From Aliarcobacter trophiarum LMG 25534 (GTDB lineage Bacteria > Campylobacterota > Campylobacteria > Campylobacterales > Arcobacteraceae): a DNA stretch of 64,000 nt. Below the pieces are notes generated by a model. The model was not told where the DNA came from. It did not search any database and saw only the letters and a list, made by a program, of their open reading frames with translations. Positions 1 to 8,811 of this stretch are shown here, piece after piece; the stretch's first letter is position 1; each line of letters starts with the position of its first letter. The translations under genes and the position numbers were made by a program. The stretch covers positions 1,116,001 through 1,180,000 of the forward strand of contig NZ_CP031367.1 in the NCBI RefSeq assembly GCF_003355515.1. Direction: 5' to 3'.

Positions 1-28
1 TCTCATTTAAAAGCTTAATAATTTGCAT
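1..28 (-). CDS. N-terminal fragment of a gene running off the left edge
   Basis: An ATG at 26-28 on the minus strand is preceded by a GGG-containing ribosome-binding-like stretch about 7 nt upstream and opens a frame (M-Q-I-I-K-L-L-N-E) that leaves the window. It lies just downstream of the TerB-like gene on the same strand. Only nine codons are visible, so no family can be named. Confidence 0.4.
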
Positions 29-42
29 ACTTTTACCCACAA

Positions 43-465
43 TTAAGATATCAACTCTTCGTAATTATCGTTCATATAAACTTTTGCAATTTCGTAAAGT
101 TTTGCAACACTCTTTCCCCAAGATGAAAAATCATCTAAATCTTTACTCCCTATTCCAAAAATTTGAGAGATTTTTTCTACTAAAATCTGCTCTTTTATAT
201 TAAAAATATTATCAATATGAACTAAAATCATAAGCTCTAAAAGAACAATTTTTTTACTTCTTTGGCTTTTGAAGTTATTCAAAGTTGCTTCTAAATTAAA
301 ATTTTCTATATCAAAATTATCTATATTTTCAATTCCCATTTCATCACAATATTCTAAAATAAACTCTTCTTCTTCATTTCCAAAATTACTATCAACTCTT
401 GCTAAATAGTGTGCTAGTTGTAAAAAAGCAAATTTTTCTCGCGCTTCTAGTTTCATCAATAACAT
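43..465 (-). CDS. TerB-like small acidic protein
   Basis: A 140-residue, mostly helical acidic protein without signal peptide or membrane segment. Early in the sequence it has the arrangement typical of TerB/DjlA-N domains: a helix with F-L-Q-L-A-H-Y-L-A-R-V-D, an acidic patch (NEEEEF), then a second helix containing E-L-M-I-L-V-H-I-D. TerB domains are small metal-associated helical bundles, often linked to stress or envelope functions; the role here is unknown. The ATG at 465 has AGGA about 9 nt upstream, which supports it over the internal ATG at 456. Family assignment is by pattern only. Confidence 0.7.
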   Translation of the reverse strand: MLLMKLEAREKFAFLQLAHYLARVDSNFGNEEEEFILEYCDEMGIENIDNFDIENFNLEATLNNFKSQRSKKIVLLELMILVHIDNIFNIKEQILVEKISQIFGIGSKDLDDFSSWGKSVAKLYEIAKVYMNDNYEELIS

Positions 466-548
466 ATTTTATATTCCTATTTATATTTTGTAATTAGTTG
501 TATATTATAGTATATTTCTTTTAAGTTACAACTAAATTAATATTTAAA

Positions 549-1391
549 CTATTTTAAACCTCTACCCAAAAACTCTGAAGCTTCTGTGATTATCATAAAA
601 GCATCTGGGTCATATTTAGTTATTAAATTTTTTAATAAATCTATCTTTCCAGCATCAACTGCAACATATATAACAGTTTTATTTTGCCCTTGATGTAGCC
701 CAACTCCTGTTAAAATTGTACCGTGCTCTTCTATTCTCTCTCTTATTTGCTCTTTTAAGACTTCAACATTAGTTGATATTATATTTACTATTTTTTTAGA
801 TGGTCGTCCTGTAAGAATAATATCTAGCACTCTAATTCCTATATAAACACTAATCATACTATATAGTGATTTTTCTATATCATTATAAACAAAAACAGAA
901 GCAAACATAATAGCTGCATCTATTACCAACAAAACCTCTGCTGCTTTATATTTTGTCTTTTTTGCAACTATTTCTCCAACAACTGATGTACTTCCTGTAG
1001 AAGATCTTCCTTTTATAACTAATCCTACACCTAAGCCTATAAAAATCCCACCAAAAATTGCAGCTAGTAAAATATCGTTTGTCAAGGCACTTACTTTTAA
1101 AACTTCTTTTAAAATATCTGTAAAAGTTGATAAAAGAACAACTACAATAAATGTTTTAAATAAGTAGTGTTTCCCAAAATATATATAAGATAATATTAAA
1201 AATGGAACACTAACCATTGCCATAAAAATACCCAAAGTAACTTGTGGGAAAAGTGCATGTAAAAGCAAAGAAATTCCCACTCCACCACCTGTAATAATCT
1301 GATTTGGAGATAAAAAACATACCGTACCAAATGCCATTGATAATGAACCTAATACTATAAATATATAGTGTTCTAAATTAATTTTTTTCAT
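549..1391 (-). CDS. YitT family membrane protein with C-terminal DUF2179
   Basis: An inner-membrane protein of 280 residues. The N-terminal two thirds form about five hydrophobic helices with glycine-rich segments (GGGVGISLLLHALFPQ, then a GGIFIGLGVGL region). The last ~80 residues are a soluble domain of the DUF2179 type, with TGVG and IITEASEFLGRG near the end. This is the YitT/DUF161 architecture; transport substrate is unknown. The start is ATG 1391 with AGGAT just upstream. The frame is open further upstream, but that part overlaps the neighbouring flavoprotein gene and has no ribosome-binding site. Together with the next gene it probably forms a short operon. Confidence 0.88.
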   Translation of the reverse strand: MKKINLEHYIFIVLGSLSMAFGTVCFLSPNQIITGGGVGISLLLHALFPQVTLGIFMAMVSVPFLILSYIYFGKHYLFKTFIVVVLLSTFTDILKEVLKVSALTNDILLAAIFGGIFIGLGVGLVIKGRSSTGSTSVVGEIVAKKTKYKAAEVLLVIDAAIMFASVFVYNDIEKSLYSMISVYIGIRVLDIILTGRPSKKIVNIISTNVEVLKEQIRERIEEHGTILTGVGLHQGQNKTVIYVAVDAGKIDLLKNLITKYDPDAFMIITEASEFLGRGLK

Positions 1392-1405
1392 ATTTATCCT
1401 ATATT

Positions 1406-2641
1406 CTAATCTAATAATTTTCCAGCTAAAAAGCCACTTGAAAATGACCATTGAAGATTGTATCCACCACATGGTCCATCAATATCTACAACTTCTCCAC
1501 AAAAATATAAACCCTTTACAATACGACTTTGCATAGTTTTTTGTTCTATCTCTTTAAGAGATACTCCACCTCTTGTTATCATCGCATGTTTAAAGCCATC
1601 GTGACCAATAACTGTAAAAGGTGTCCAAGTTAAAGTTTTAATTAGTTTCTCTCTTTTAATTCCATCAATTTGTTTAAATCTCAAATTCTCATCAACTTCA
1701 CAAATATTTAATATCTCTTTAGAGACACTACTTGCAAGTAAAGTTTCAAGGTTTTGCAAAATATTATTTGTAGGGTTTTTGGATATCTCATTTTTTAAGT
1801 GTTGGAAAATTTCCTCTTCATTTTTACCTTTTAAAAAACTTATTAGAAGTGGAACTTCGCTATATTTTTCTAAAATTGGAGTGATTTCTCTTGCAAAATC
1901 TAAAATAACTGGACCTCTTAATCCTTTTTGAGTAAAAATCAAATCACCTTCCATCTTTAAGTTTTTATATTTTGGAATATTTACTTTTAATATTGCCTTT
2001 GCTATTGTATCTGCTTTGCAAGAAGCAAAGTTTTTCTCTTTTGTAAAAAGTGGCATCATAGCAGGAGAAGTTTGTGTTATTTTATGTCCAAAAAATTTAG
2101 AAAAAATATATCCATCTCCAGTTGCACCCAAAGTTGAGTATCCTAAACCACCAGTTGCCAAAACTAAATTTTTACTCTTAAAAACTCTATCTTTTTCAAA
2201 AACTTCAAAAATATCATCTTTTTTCTCTATTTTTTCAATATTTATATCTGTTTTTACCTCTACACACAATCTTTCAAGCTCATTTTGTAAAGCTTCCAAA
2301 ATTATAGTTGAGCTATGATTTATTGGAAATATTCTAAATCCATCTCTTGCAACTGTAGGAACTCCAATTGAAGCAAAAAAACTTACTAAATCATCTCTTG
2401 TAAAACTATCTAAAGCATCTTTTATAAATCTTCCACTTTTACCAAATTTTTCACAAAAAACATCAGCACTAAGTGTATTTGTAAGATTACATTTTCCTCC
2501 ACCTGTTGCTTTTAACTTCAAAGCAATTTGTGGCATTTTTTCTATTAAAAGCACTTTTTTTGAACTCTTTGCAGCACTTATACTTGCCATTATTCCAGCG
2601 GGTCCTGCACCAACTACTATCAAATCATATATCTTATTCAA
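1406..2641 (-). CDS. BaiN/YhiN (HI0933) family FAD-dependent oxidoreductase
   Basis: A cytoplasmic flavoprotein of 411 residues. The N-terminus has the dinucleotide-binding motif GAGPAG (residues ~11-16) followed by an acidic residue at the end of beta-2 (LLIEK), then the family hallmark KLKATGGGKCNLTN. The C-terminus carries CGEVVDIDGPCGGYNLQWSFSSG, the FAD-binding signature of the HI0933/BaiN/RdsA group. Some members reduce bile acids or rhodoquinone-like substrates; most are uncharacterised. Length is normal for the family. The gene is upstream of the YitT gene with a 14-nt gap, so co-transcription is likely. Confidence 0.9.
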   Translation of the reverse strand: MNKIYDLIVVGAGPAGIMASISAAKSSKKVLLIEKMPQIALKLKATGGGKCNLTNTLSADVFCEKFGKSGRFIKDALDSFTRDDLVSFFASIGVPTVARDGFRIFPINHSSTIILEALQNELERLCVEVKTDINIEKIEKKDDIFEVFEKDRVFKSKNLVLATGGLGYSTLGATGDGYIFSKFFGHKITQTSPAMMPLFTKEKNFASCKADTIAKAILKVNIPKYKNLKMEGDLIFTQKGLRGPVILDFAREITPILEKYSEVPLLISFLKGKNEEEIFQHLKNEISKNPTNNILQNLETLLASSVSKEILNICEVDENLRFKQIDGIKREKLIKTLTWTPFTVIGHDGFKHAMITRGGVSLKEIEQKTMQSRIVKGLYFCGEVVDIDGPCGGYNLQWSFSSGFLAGKLLD

Positions 2642-2713
2642 TTTTTCTCTTCTTTTATTGAGTTTTTTGTATTATACTCTATTAAATTTAAGCATTTAGG
2701 GGATTTTGTATTT

Positions 2714-3460
2714 ATGCTTGATAGAGTTTTATCTATTTTTACAATTTTATCACTATACACATTTGGAAATACAGATAATAAAATAGCACTTTTAACCTTT
2801 GATGATGGTCCAATAATATCTACAAAAAATATTATAGAAGTAGTAAGAGAAGAGGATATCCCTGTTACTATGTTTTTTGTTGGTTGTCAAATTGAAGTTT
2901 TTCAAAATATCTATAAAGATGCTATAAGTTATCCAAATATCTTAATAGCAAACCATACATATTCTCATGCAAATAATAAATATAGAAAGTTTTATAGCAA
3001 CCCTACTTTGGTTGTAGAGGATATAAAAAAAGCAAATGAAATAGTGGGTCTTGATAATGTTTCAAATACATCTTCTCTTTATTTACCAGTACGACTTGCA
3101 GGGAGAAATGTTTTTAGACTTCCAACAATCACAAAAAATGACAATATGATAGATGAAGTGCAAAGAGAGAAAGAGATTGTAGGTTATGATGATATTTATA
3201 AAGAGGGATACTATATTTATGGTTGGGATATAGAGTGGGCTTCTGAAAAAGATGGAAAACCAATACTAACTCCCCAAGAGATATATAACGATATGGAAAA
3301 AATCTATCAAAAAAAGCTCTCAAGTAAAGAAAATAAGGTAGTTCTTCTAATGCACGATTTTATGTTTAGCAACAATTTTGATGGGAAAGAGAACTTAAGA
3401 ACTCTAATTCAGTTACTTAAAAATGGTGGTTGGAGTTTTGAAAATATTGAAAACTACTAG
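2714..3460 (+). CDS. polysaccharide deacetylase family protein
   Basis: A NodB-type carbohydrate esterase 4 domain of 248 residues. The metal-binding aspartates are in TFDDGP (residues ~28-33), and the histidine pair is in NHTYSHAN (H-x3-H) about 60 residues later. The C-terminal VVLLMHDF matches the last NodB motif, which carries a catalytic His. The N-terminus is hydrophobic (LSIFTILSLYTF) and could be a signal peptide, which would put the enzyme in the periplasm for peptidoglycan or exopolysaccharide deacetylation. ATG 2714 follows AGGGGA about 10 nt upstream. Substrate is not predictable. Confidence 0.88.
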   Translation: MLDRVLSIFTILSLYTFGNTDNKIALLTFDDGPIISTKNIIEVVREEDIPVTMFFVGCQIEVFQNIYKDAISYPNILIANHTYSHANNKYRKFYSNPTLVVEDIKKANEIVGLDNVSNTSSLYLPVRLAGRNVFRLPTITKNDNMIDEVQREKEIVGYDDIYKEGYYIYGWDIEWASEKDGKPILTPQEIYNDMEKIYQKKLSSKENKVVLLMHDFMFSNNFDGKENLRTLIQLLKNGGWSFENIENY

Positions 3461-3628
3461 AGTTTAATTATATAATATTTTATTTTCACACTTCTAGCCT
3501 AATTGTTTCACTATCAACCGAAACTTTAAGCTCCAACTCTGTATCATTGTAAACTACTAAATTTAATTTTTATATTTTAAAGATTTTTGTAGTTAAGGTT
3601 TACTTACAAAAATACTAACAATTTTTTA

Positions 3629-3919
3629 TCACTTTCTTTTCAAAAAATAATCTGGTTTTTTTCTAAGATGCATAATAGCCAAGATAATTATTTCATCATT
3701 TTTCATATAATAAATCACACCAAAGGGGAATCTATTTGTCAAGCTTCTTCTTAAATCATCAGTTAAAATTTGCCAAGCATTTGGGAAGTTTATTATTCTT
3801 TGTATAGTTTTATAAACTTCATTTGCAAACTCTAAACCTAAGCCGATTTTAAATTCTTCATAATAATCTATATAGCTATTTAACTCTATTTCTGCTTCAA
3901 AATGAAAAGAGTATTTCAT
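3629..3919 (-). CDS. RelE/ParE-type toxin of a toxin-antitoxin pair
   Basis: A 96-residue basic protein with the RelE/ParE fold pattern: an N-terminal strand (YSFHFEAEIEL), a long helical hairpin (Y-I-D-Y-Y-E-E-F... L-E-F-A-N-E-V-Y-K-T-I), then strands with RRSLTNRFPFGVIYYM and the terminal ILAIMHLRKKPDYF, typical of ParE proteins. ParE proteins poison gyrase and RelE proteins cleave mRNA on ribosomes; the C-terminus looks more ParE-like. It overlaps the upstream antitoxin gene by 4 nt (ATGA), the usual antitoxin-first arrangement. Confidence 0.88.
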   Translation of the reverse strand: MKYSFHFEAEIELNSYIDYYEEFKIGLGLEFANEVYKTIQRIINFPNAWQILTDDLRRSLTNRFPFGVIYYMKNDEIIILAIMHLRKKPDYFLKRK

Positions 3920-4149
3920 TTATCAAACTTTTTAGCAATTTTTCTAAAAACTTCATCTCCATTTATAAGCTCTGTTTGATTTAATTCAATTTGATTTTTT
4001 CGTTCTTTTGCCTCTTTTATCCATAAATCAGTTATTGTTTTATCTGTTGGATTTAAGCTAGATAATATCTTATCAACAATTTTTGTTTTTATATCTATTG
4101 GTAAAAGTTCTACTTCATCTAATAGTTGTTTTTGATTTAATGCCAACAT
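3916..4149 (-). CDS. antitoxin of the ParE-type module (TIGR02574-like)
   Basis: A 77-residue helical protein with the conserved outline of the addiction-module component family: an N-terminal helix with L-L-D-E-V-E-L-L-P-I-D-I-K-T-K-I-V-D-K-I-L-S-S-L, then a variable linker with I-x-D-L-W-I-K-E-A, then a C-terminal toxin-binding segment (INGDEVFRKIAKKF). It is immediately upstream of the toxin and translationally coupled to it by an ATGA overlap. Such antitoxins neutralise ParE directly and often autoregulate the operon. The ~195-bp region upstream holds no other gene. Confidence 0.87.
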   Translation of the reverse strand: MLALNQKQLLDEVELLPIDIKTKIVDKILSSLNPTDKTITDLWIKEAKERKNQIELNQTELINGDEVFRKIAKKFDK

Positions 4150-4344
4150 TTTAAATCCTTTTTTAATTTAAGTTAATGATTATATCATATTTGATTTTTA
4201 TATTTTAAGCTTTTTAAAATAGCTCTTTTCTAGCTTAAAATCCTTTTGTGTCGTTTGCTAAAAATTTTTCAATATAATTCATTTTGATTCTCTTTTTTTA
4301 TATTTTATTGATAATTTGTTTTTTATTTGCCAAAGATTTTATTT

Positions 4345-4992
4345 TCAAATTGTAATTATTGTTTTAAAAATACAATTTATAGCTAATAAATATGACTGCA
4401 AATATGGTAAAAAATATTCCCAAAATATATTTATAAAAACATAACTTACAGCAAAAACAGTTGTCCAAAGACTCCAAGTATTACTTGATGTTTTTTTAAA
4501 TTTAAACCAAGCTATAAAAGAACATATAAAAATTATTAATAATATAGTAATTTTAATAATAAAATCTTCTATAAAATCTTTATTATAAAAAATAACAATT
4601 AACTTAGATAATGAAAAAATCCACAACAAATACATAGGTAAAATTACTACTCTTGGATTAGGATTTGAGAAACTAAAAGACATACCTCTTTCTTCTATTA
4701 ATGGATCTTTTTCTATACCAATTTTATTTTTATTCTTATAAAAATAAATAATAATTGGTACAAATGTGCTAAATATAATTATTATTGATATATAAGTAAT
4801 ATAATAAAATGTATCTTTATCATCACAATAGTTTACACAATTTTCAAACTTATATAACATTGTTAAATGAAAAGAGGTAATCATCCAACAAACTGTAATT
4901 ATTATTGTTGAATTGCCTAAATAAAGTTGAGCAAAAAATTTATCAAATTCTTTTCTTGTTTTTTCTTTTAAAGTCATTTCTTCTTTTTTCAC
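4345..4992 (-). CDS. hypothetical multi-pass membrane protein in a defence island
   Basis: A protein of about 215 residues that I do not recognise. It has a charged N-terminus (MKKEEMTLKEKTRKEFDKFF), then about five hydrophobic helices, with a central soluble stretch holding GIEKDPLIEERGMSFSFSNPNP. It lies 21 nt downstream of the AbiTii gene on the same strand, so the two may be co-transcribed. A small membrane protein beside an abortive-infection protein could be the membrane-acting partner, but that is inference. The start is uncertain: GTG 4992 (GGA about 6 nt upstream) or ATG 4977. Confidence 0.7.
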   Translation of the reverse strand: MKKEEMTLKEKTRKEFDKFFAQLYLGNSTIIITVCWMITSFHLTMLYKFENCVNYCDDKDTFYYITYISIIIIFSTFVPIIIYFYKNKNKIGIEKDPLIEERGMSFSFSNPNPRVVILPMYLLWIFSLSKLIVIFYNKDFIEDFIIKITILLIIFICSFIAWFKFKKTSSNTWSLWTTVFAVSYVFINIFWEYFLPYLQSYLLAINCIFKTIITI

Positions 4993-5013
4993 TAATTATC
5001 CATATATTTTTAA

Positions 5014-5835
5014 CTATATTAAAAGTTCTTTTACTAATGAAGTAATCGTTGCTACTTCTGAAAATCTACTCAATAAATTACCTAAAATAGTATTTAGCTT
5101 ACTTTTATCTGTTTTTGAAGCTTCCAAATCTGAAATGACTTGTTTTTCATCTTTTAGATTTAATTTTTTTATTTCATCTATTAATTTGTTAATATTTTCA
5201 TTATATATATTTGTAGAATTATTTTCTATTGACAAATTGCCATTATTTAAAATATTACCTAAAGTACCACTAAAATTTTGAATATTTATATTTTTTGCCA
5301 TTTCTTTTTCCTTTGCTGTAAATATTAAATCATCATTTCCAATAATTCCATCTTCTTCTAACCTTAAAGTCCATTCTAATAATAAAGTTTTAACCATATC
5401 TATTATTCCAGCTATTTGAATATAATTAATAAATTGAGCAGGTTTAAAATCTGTATTATATAATTTCTGAAGTCTGCGTATATTAGTTCCCTTTAAATCT
5501 ACTTGTATGATTTTATTTGGTTGATAATCACTAATTATTTTTTCTATTTCGCTTATAGGTTGTATAATATTTGTTTTTCTTAATATTTCTTCAAATTTAT
5601 CGTCTATAACAGCATCTATCCAACCATGATAAGGATTTAAAAATTTTAAATTTACATTAACTACCCTATAACTAGGAATATTGTCCGCTTTATAACCTTT
5701 TAATTCAGAATTAATCCACTCCTTAAAATCATCCAATTTTAATTTTGTGCTAATAACTAATGCCTCTCTGAGTAAATCTTGTAAACTTTCATTTTTATCT
5801 AAACATTTTTTTTGTAATTTAAGAATAATTGACAT
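5014..5835 (-). CDS. AbiTii domain protein (abortive infection)
   Basis: A soluble protein of 273 residues. The N-terminal half matches the AbiTii pattern: a first helix with S-L-Q-D-L-L-R-E-A-L-V-I-S-T-K-L, then FKEWINSELKGY, then a P-S-Y-R-V strand, and later Q-I-A-G-I-I-D-M-V-K-T-L-L-L-E-W. The middle has an asparagine/glycine-rich linker (FSGTLGNILNNGNLSIENN), common in this family, and the C-terminus is helical. The family was named for phage abortive infection; mechanism is unknown. ATG 5835 follows AAAGGGA, whereas the upstream alternative at 5850 is a TTG without a good site. It sits between the RM locus and the membrane protein gene. Confidence 0.82.
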   Translation of the reverse strand: MSIILKLQKKCLDKNESLQDLLREALVISTKLKLDDFKEWINSELKGYKADNIPSYRVVNVNLKFLNPYHGWIDAVIDDKFEEILRKTNIIQPISEIEKIISDYQPNKIIQVDLKGTNIRRLQKLYNTDFKPAQFINYIQIAGIIDMVKTLLLEWTLRLEEDGIIGNDDLIFTAKEKEMAKNINIQNFSGTLGNILNNGNLSIENNSTNIYNENINKLIDEIKKLNLKDEKQVISDLEASKTDKSKLNTILGNLLSRFSEVATITSLVKELLI

Positions 5836-5929
5836 ATTTCCCTTTAACAATTAAGTTATTTAAAATTCTAGTAAGATACTATCATAAATTCATCAATTTC
5901 AAAACAAATATTACAAATTGCAATATTTT

Positions 5930-6526
5930 TTAAATATTTTCTACAATTTTAATCTCATCAGGAATTAAATCATAGAGTTTATAAACCATTTGGTCGATTG
6001 TTTTTTCATTTGTTGAACAGATGTTTTCTAAATTTTCAAGCTCTTTTTTTAGTGTGATTTCTCTATCAAAACTATTTGTTTTAATAGCTTCATCTAGTAA
6101 AACTTTATAATCTTTAATTTTTTGTTTAGCTTTCAAAATCTCATCTACAAGTTTTATAAATGGTTTTTGTGATTCTTCATCTATTTTTGGAATTGGTAAA
6201 TTTCTAATATCTTTTACCAAAATCTTTGGTATAGAAGTTTCAGCATTTGCTTTTGAATGTCTTTTTAAGTGATACCAACTATAAAGTTTTGAATTAATAC
6301 AAGATAAAATAAATTTCAAATAGTTTTTATCATTATTTGGATGAATAATATTTATTATAGATGGAGTATTATAAAGTTCTTTTTCAATATATGCAGATTT
6401 TATTTTATAAAAATTTCCTCTTGTAATTTCCATAACTAAAATTCTTGGGGATGTAAAAAATTTTTCTAAAACATAACCTGCTAACCATTTTCCATATTTT
6501 ATATATTGGAAACTTTCTGTAAATTC
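5930..6526 (-). pseudogene. detached C-terminal specificity part of the type IIG restriction-modification enzyme
   Basis: This stretch continues the reading frame of the upstream RM gene after a TAA at 6527-6529, with no frameshift. The frame immediately resumes with E-F-T-E-S-F-Q-Y-I-K-Y-G-K-W-L-A-G-Y, the usual start of the TaqI-like target-recognition region, and runs to the normal C-terminus with NIIHPNNDKNYLKFILSCINSK and IPKILVKDIRNLPIP. An ATG at 6433 could start a 167-residue remnant, but it has no clear ribosome-binding site and would lack the first half of the domain. The part is probably untranslated, or made only by read-through or reversion. Confidence 0.85.
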
Positions 6527-8782
6527 TTATCTATTTATATCTTTACCTTGTATTTCTTGTTTAAATTCTGGAGTTTTTTTATAATCAGAATGCCAAAGCC
6601 TTTTATCTACTATTTTATTTCCTTCTTCTTCACCATAATTTTTTATTAAATCACTTCTTCTATAAGGTATATATCCTTGAGAAACTTCAAATATGCTATC
6701 TAGTTTTATAGAAGACTTATCAATTTTTAGTAGAATTTTATTATCTTGATTTGATAATGTTAAATTTATTATTAATTCTTTGTTGTTTAATATATCATCA
6801 ATACTAATTTTATTAACAATTTTAAATTGTTCTTCATTTATTTTTGATATATTTATTACTTTTTCAACTTTATTCAAATTTTGTACAAATAATATTGTAG
6901 TATCCAAATCTGCATCATCAAAAATTTTTGTTGGTAAATCAACAATTTCATAAAGATTTCTTTCTAAAAGAAATTTTCTTAATTCAAAATGTTGTCCAAT
7001 AGTCATCCAAGTATAAGGAACGATATAAGAGAAATAACCATTTTCTTTTAAATAATGGAAAGCTCTTTCAATAAATAAAGAGTAAGTATCCATTTTAAAT
7101 AATGCTGTTTTATAAATTTTTCTAAATTTTGCTTGTTCATCTTTTGAAGTTTTTGCACCATAAGGAGGATTTCCAATAACTACATCAAAACTATTTTCAC
7201 TAAATGGCATTTCTAAAAGTGAGTTTGCACAAACTATTTTGTCTGCTAGTTTCGTAAGTGGTCGCCCTCTTTTTGCAGTTCGTAGCCACAAACTTAGCTT
7301 TGCTATCTCCACGGCATCTTCATTTATATCCACTCCATAAAGATTGTTTTCCAAAATCTCCTCTTCTACCATATATGAAGCAAACAAATCTCCCATCAAA
7401 GCCAAATCATTTTGTAGATTTTTGTGTTCAGATATTAAGTATTCCAAAGCTTGATTTAGAAATGCTCCGCTTCCACAAGCTGGGTCTAGGATTTTTAGAT
7501 TTAGAAGCCACTTTTTATACTCTTGCAGGTTATCTTTTGTTTGTTGTTCTTGTTTTGTTAGTTTTTTTGGGTTAGATGGGATTAAAATCCCATTTCCTAT
7601 AAGAAGTTCTTCTCTTTTCTCACTACACATTTTACCCAAAGTATTTTCAACTATATATCTTGTGATATATTCAGGTGTATAAAATACACCATCTTTTTTT
7701 CTTTTTGATTTTGTTTTATCAAAGTTTACATTATCTATATTTGCTTGAAGCTCTTCAAGGTCTGTTAAGCTTTGCTCAAAAATATGTCCCAAAATATTTA
7801 CAGATATTTCACTTGCAAAATCGTAGTTTGAAAGTATCTGTACATTTTCATCTAAAATAAAATCATCTATAATCAAACTATCAAGAAGCTCATCAACAGC
7901 AAAAAGTCCACCGTTGTATTGAGGAATTTGTAGTTTATCGTTTCCTTTGTTTATCGCTTCAAAGTAAAATTTATAAATATCATACAAAGTATAGTTTGTA
8001 AACTTTTGATTTATAAACTCCTCTCTTATCTCTTTTATTGTATTTGTACGAAGCAAAGCTCTATCTTCTGCAAATAGTATAAAGATAATTCGGTCACAAA
8101 GTTTTTGTGTCAAACGAAGAAGTGTCTGTTTATCAAGAGTTTTATTGTTTTTTACAAGATTATCAAAAAGAAGTGTTCTAAAATTTGAAAAATCTTTATA
8201 TAGTTTTTTTGAGATATTTTGTTCAAAAAGATTTGATTTATCTTTGATTTTTAAAGCTATCTCATCTTTGATATTTTCATAAGATAATATTAGATGGAGT
8301 TTTGAGAACTCTTCATAAGTTAGATTAAAAAGAGAAAAACTCTCATAAGATGTAGATTTTTCAATATAAAACCTTATTTCATCAAAATTTGAGATTATTA
8401 CATATTTAGCTGTTTGGTGTTGAGATAGATAGTAAAATGCTTGTTGCTGAACACGGTCTAGGTTTTTTGTATCTTGAGCTTTTAGCTCTACTACTCCTAC
8501 AATTTTACCGTTTTTATATATAACAGCATCTGCTTTTTTACTATCCGTTTCATTTTTCTTCTCTCTTTCAAGGTTAAAAGAGCTTGGGTTTGTAACTTTT
8601 AGAGTATATCCCAAACAGTTTTCAAAAATATCTTTTAGAAAACCATCTTGATACTCTTCCTCTTTGAAATCTTTTATAGCTTCCACTTTTGCTTTATAGT
8701 TTTGAAAAGCTGCCCATCTAAGAGCTACTAATTTTTCATCATCTTTGAAAGTTTTCAAAACACTTTTTTGAAACATACTCAA
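6527..8782 (-). CDS. type IIG (Eco57I/TaqI-like) restriction-modification enzyme, truncated by an in-frame stop
   Basis: A 751-residue protein with three expected parts. A PD-(D/E)xK nuclease region (D in KKADAVIYKNGK and ExK in VVELKAQ) lies at about residues 80-102. A helical linker follows. An N6-adenine methyltransferase core has motif I LDPACGSGAF near residue 430 and motif IV NPPYG near residue 535. The sequence ends at G-K-D-I-N-R-stop, exactly where family members continue into the specificity domain; adding the downstream frame gives about 950 residues, the usual family length. A one-base change from TAT or TAC to TAA would explain it. Without the specificity domain the enzyme is probably inactive. 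Confidence 0.88.
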   Translation of the reverse strand: MSMFQKSVLKTFKDDEKLVALRWAAFQNYKAKVEAIKDFKEEEYQDGFLKDIFENCLGYTLKVTNPSSFNLEREKKNETDSKKADAVIYKNGKIVGVVELKAQDTKNLDRVQQQAFYYLSQHQTAKYVIISNFDEIRFYIEKSTSYESFSLFNLTYEEFSKLHLILSYENIKDEIALKIKDKSNLFEQNISKKLYKDFSNFRTLLFDNLVKNNKTLDKQTLLRLTQKLCDRIIFILFAEDRALLRTNTIKEIREEFINQKFTNYTLYDIYKFYFEAINKGNDKLQIPQYNGGLFAVDELLDSLIIDDFILDENVQILSNYDFASEISVNILGHIFEQSLTDLEELQANIDNVNFDKTKSKRKKDGVFYTPEYITRYIVENTLGKMCSEKREELLIGNGILIPSNPKKLTKQEQQTKDNLQEYKKWLLNLKILDPACGSGAFLNQALEYLISEHKNLQNDLALMGDLFASYMVEEEILENNLYGVDINEDAVEIAKLSLWLRTAKRGRPLTKLADKIVCANSLLEMPFSENSFDVVIGNPPYGAKTSKDEQAKFRKIYKTALFKMDTYSLFIERAFHYLKENGYFSYIVPYTWMTIGQHFELRKFLLERNLYEIVDLPTKIFDDADLDTTILFVQNLNKVEKVINISKINEEQFKIVNKISIDDILNNKELIINLTLSNQDNKILLKIDKSSIKLDSIFEVSQGYIPYRRSDLIKNYGEEEGNKIVDKRLWHSDYKKTPEFKQEIQGKDINR

Positions 8783-8811
8783 TTTACATCCCCTAGTAAA
8801 AAAGTTAATAT

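Noticed and set aside
2016-2318. Plus-strand open frame within the BaiN-like gene
   Set aside because: It is antisense to a well-supported gene, with no ribosome-binding site and low-complexity composition.
5930-6433. A separate 167-residue specificity gene starting at ATG 6433
   Set aside because: It continues exactly in phase from the RM gene, lacks a ribosome-binding site, and misses the first part of its domain. A single TAA explains it better.
6527-6529. A frameshift in the RM gene
   Set aside because: Both parts are in the same frame (2349 nt between their starts, a multiple of three), so it is a nonsense codon.
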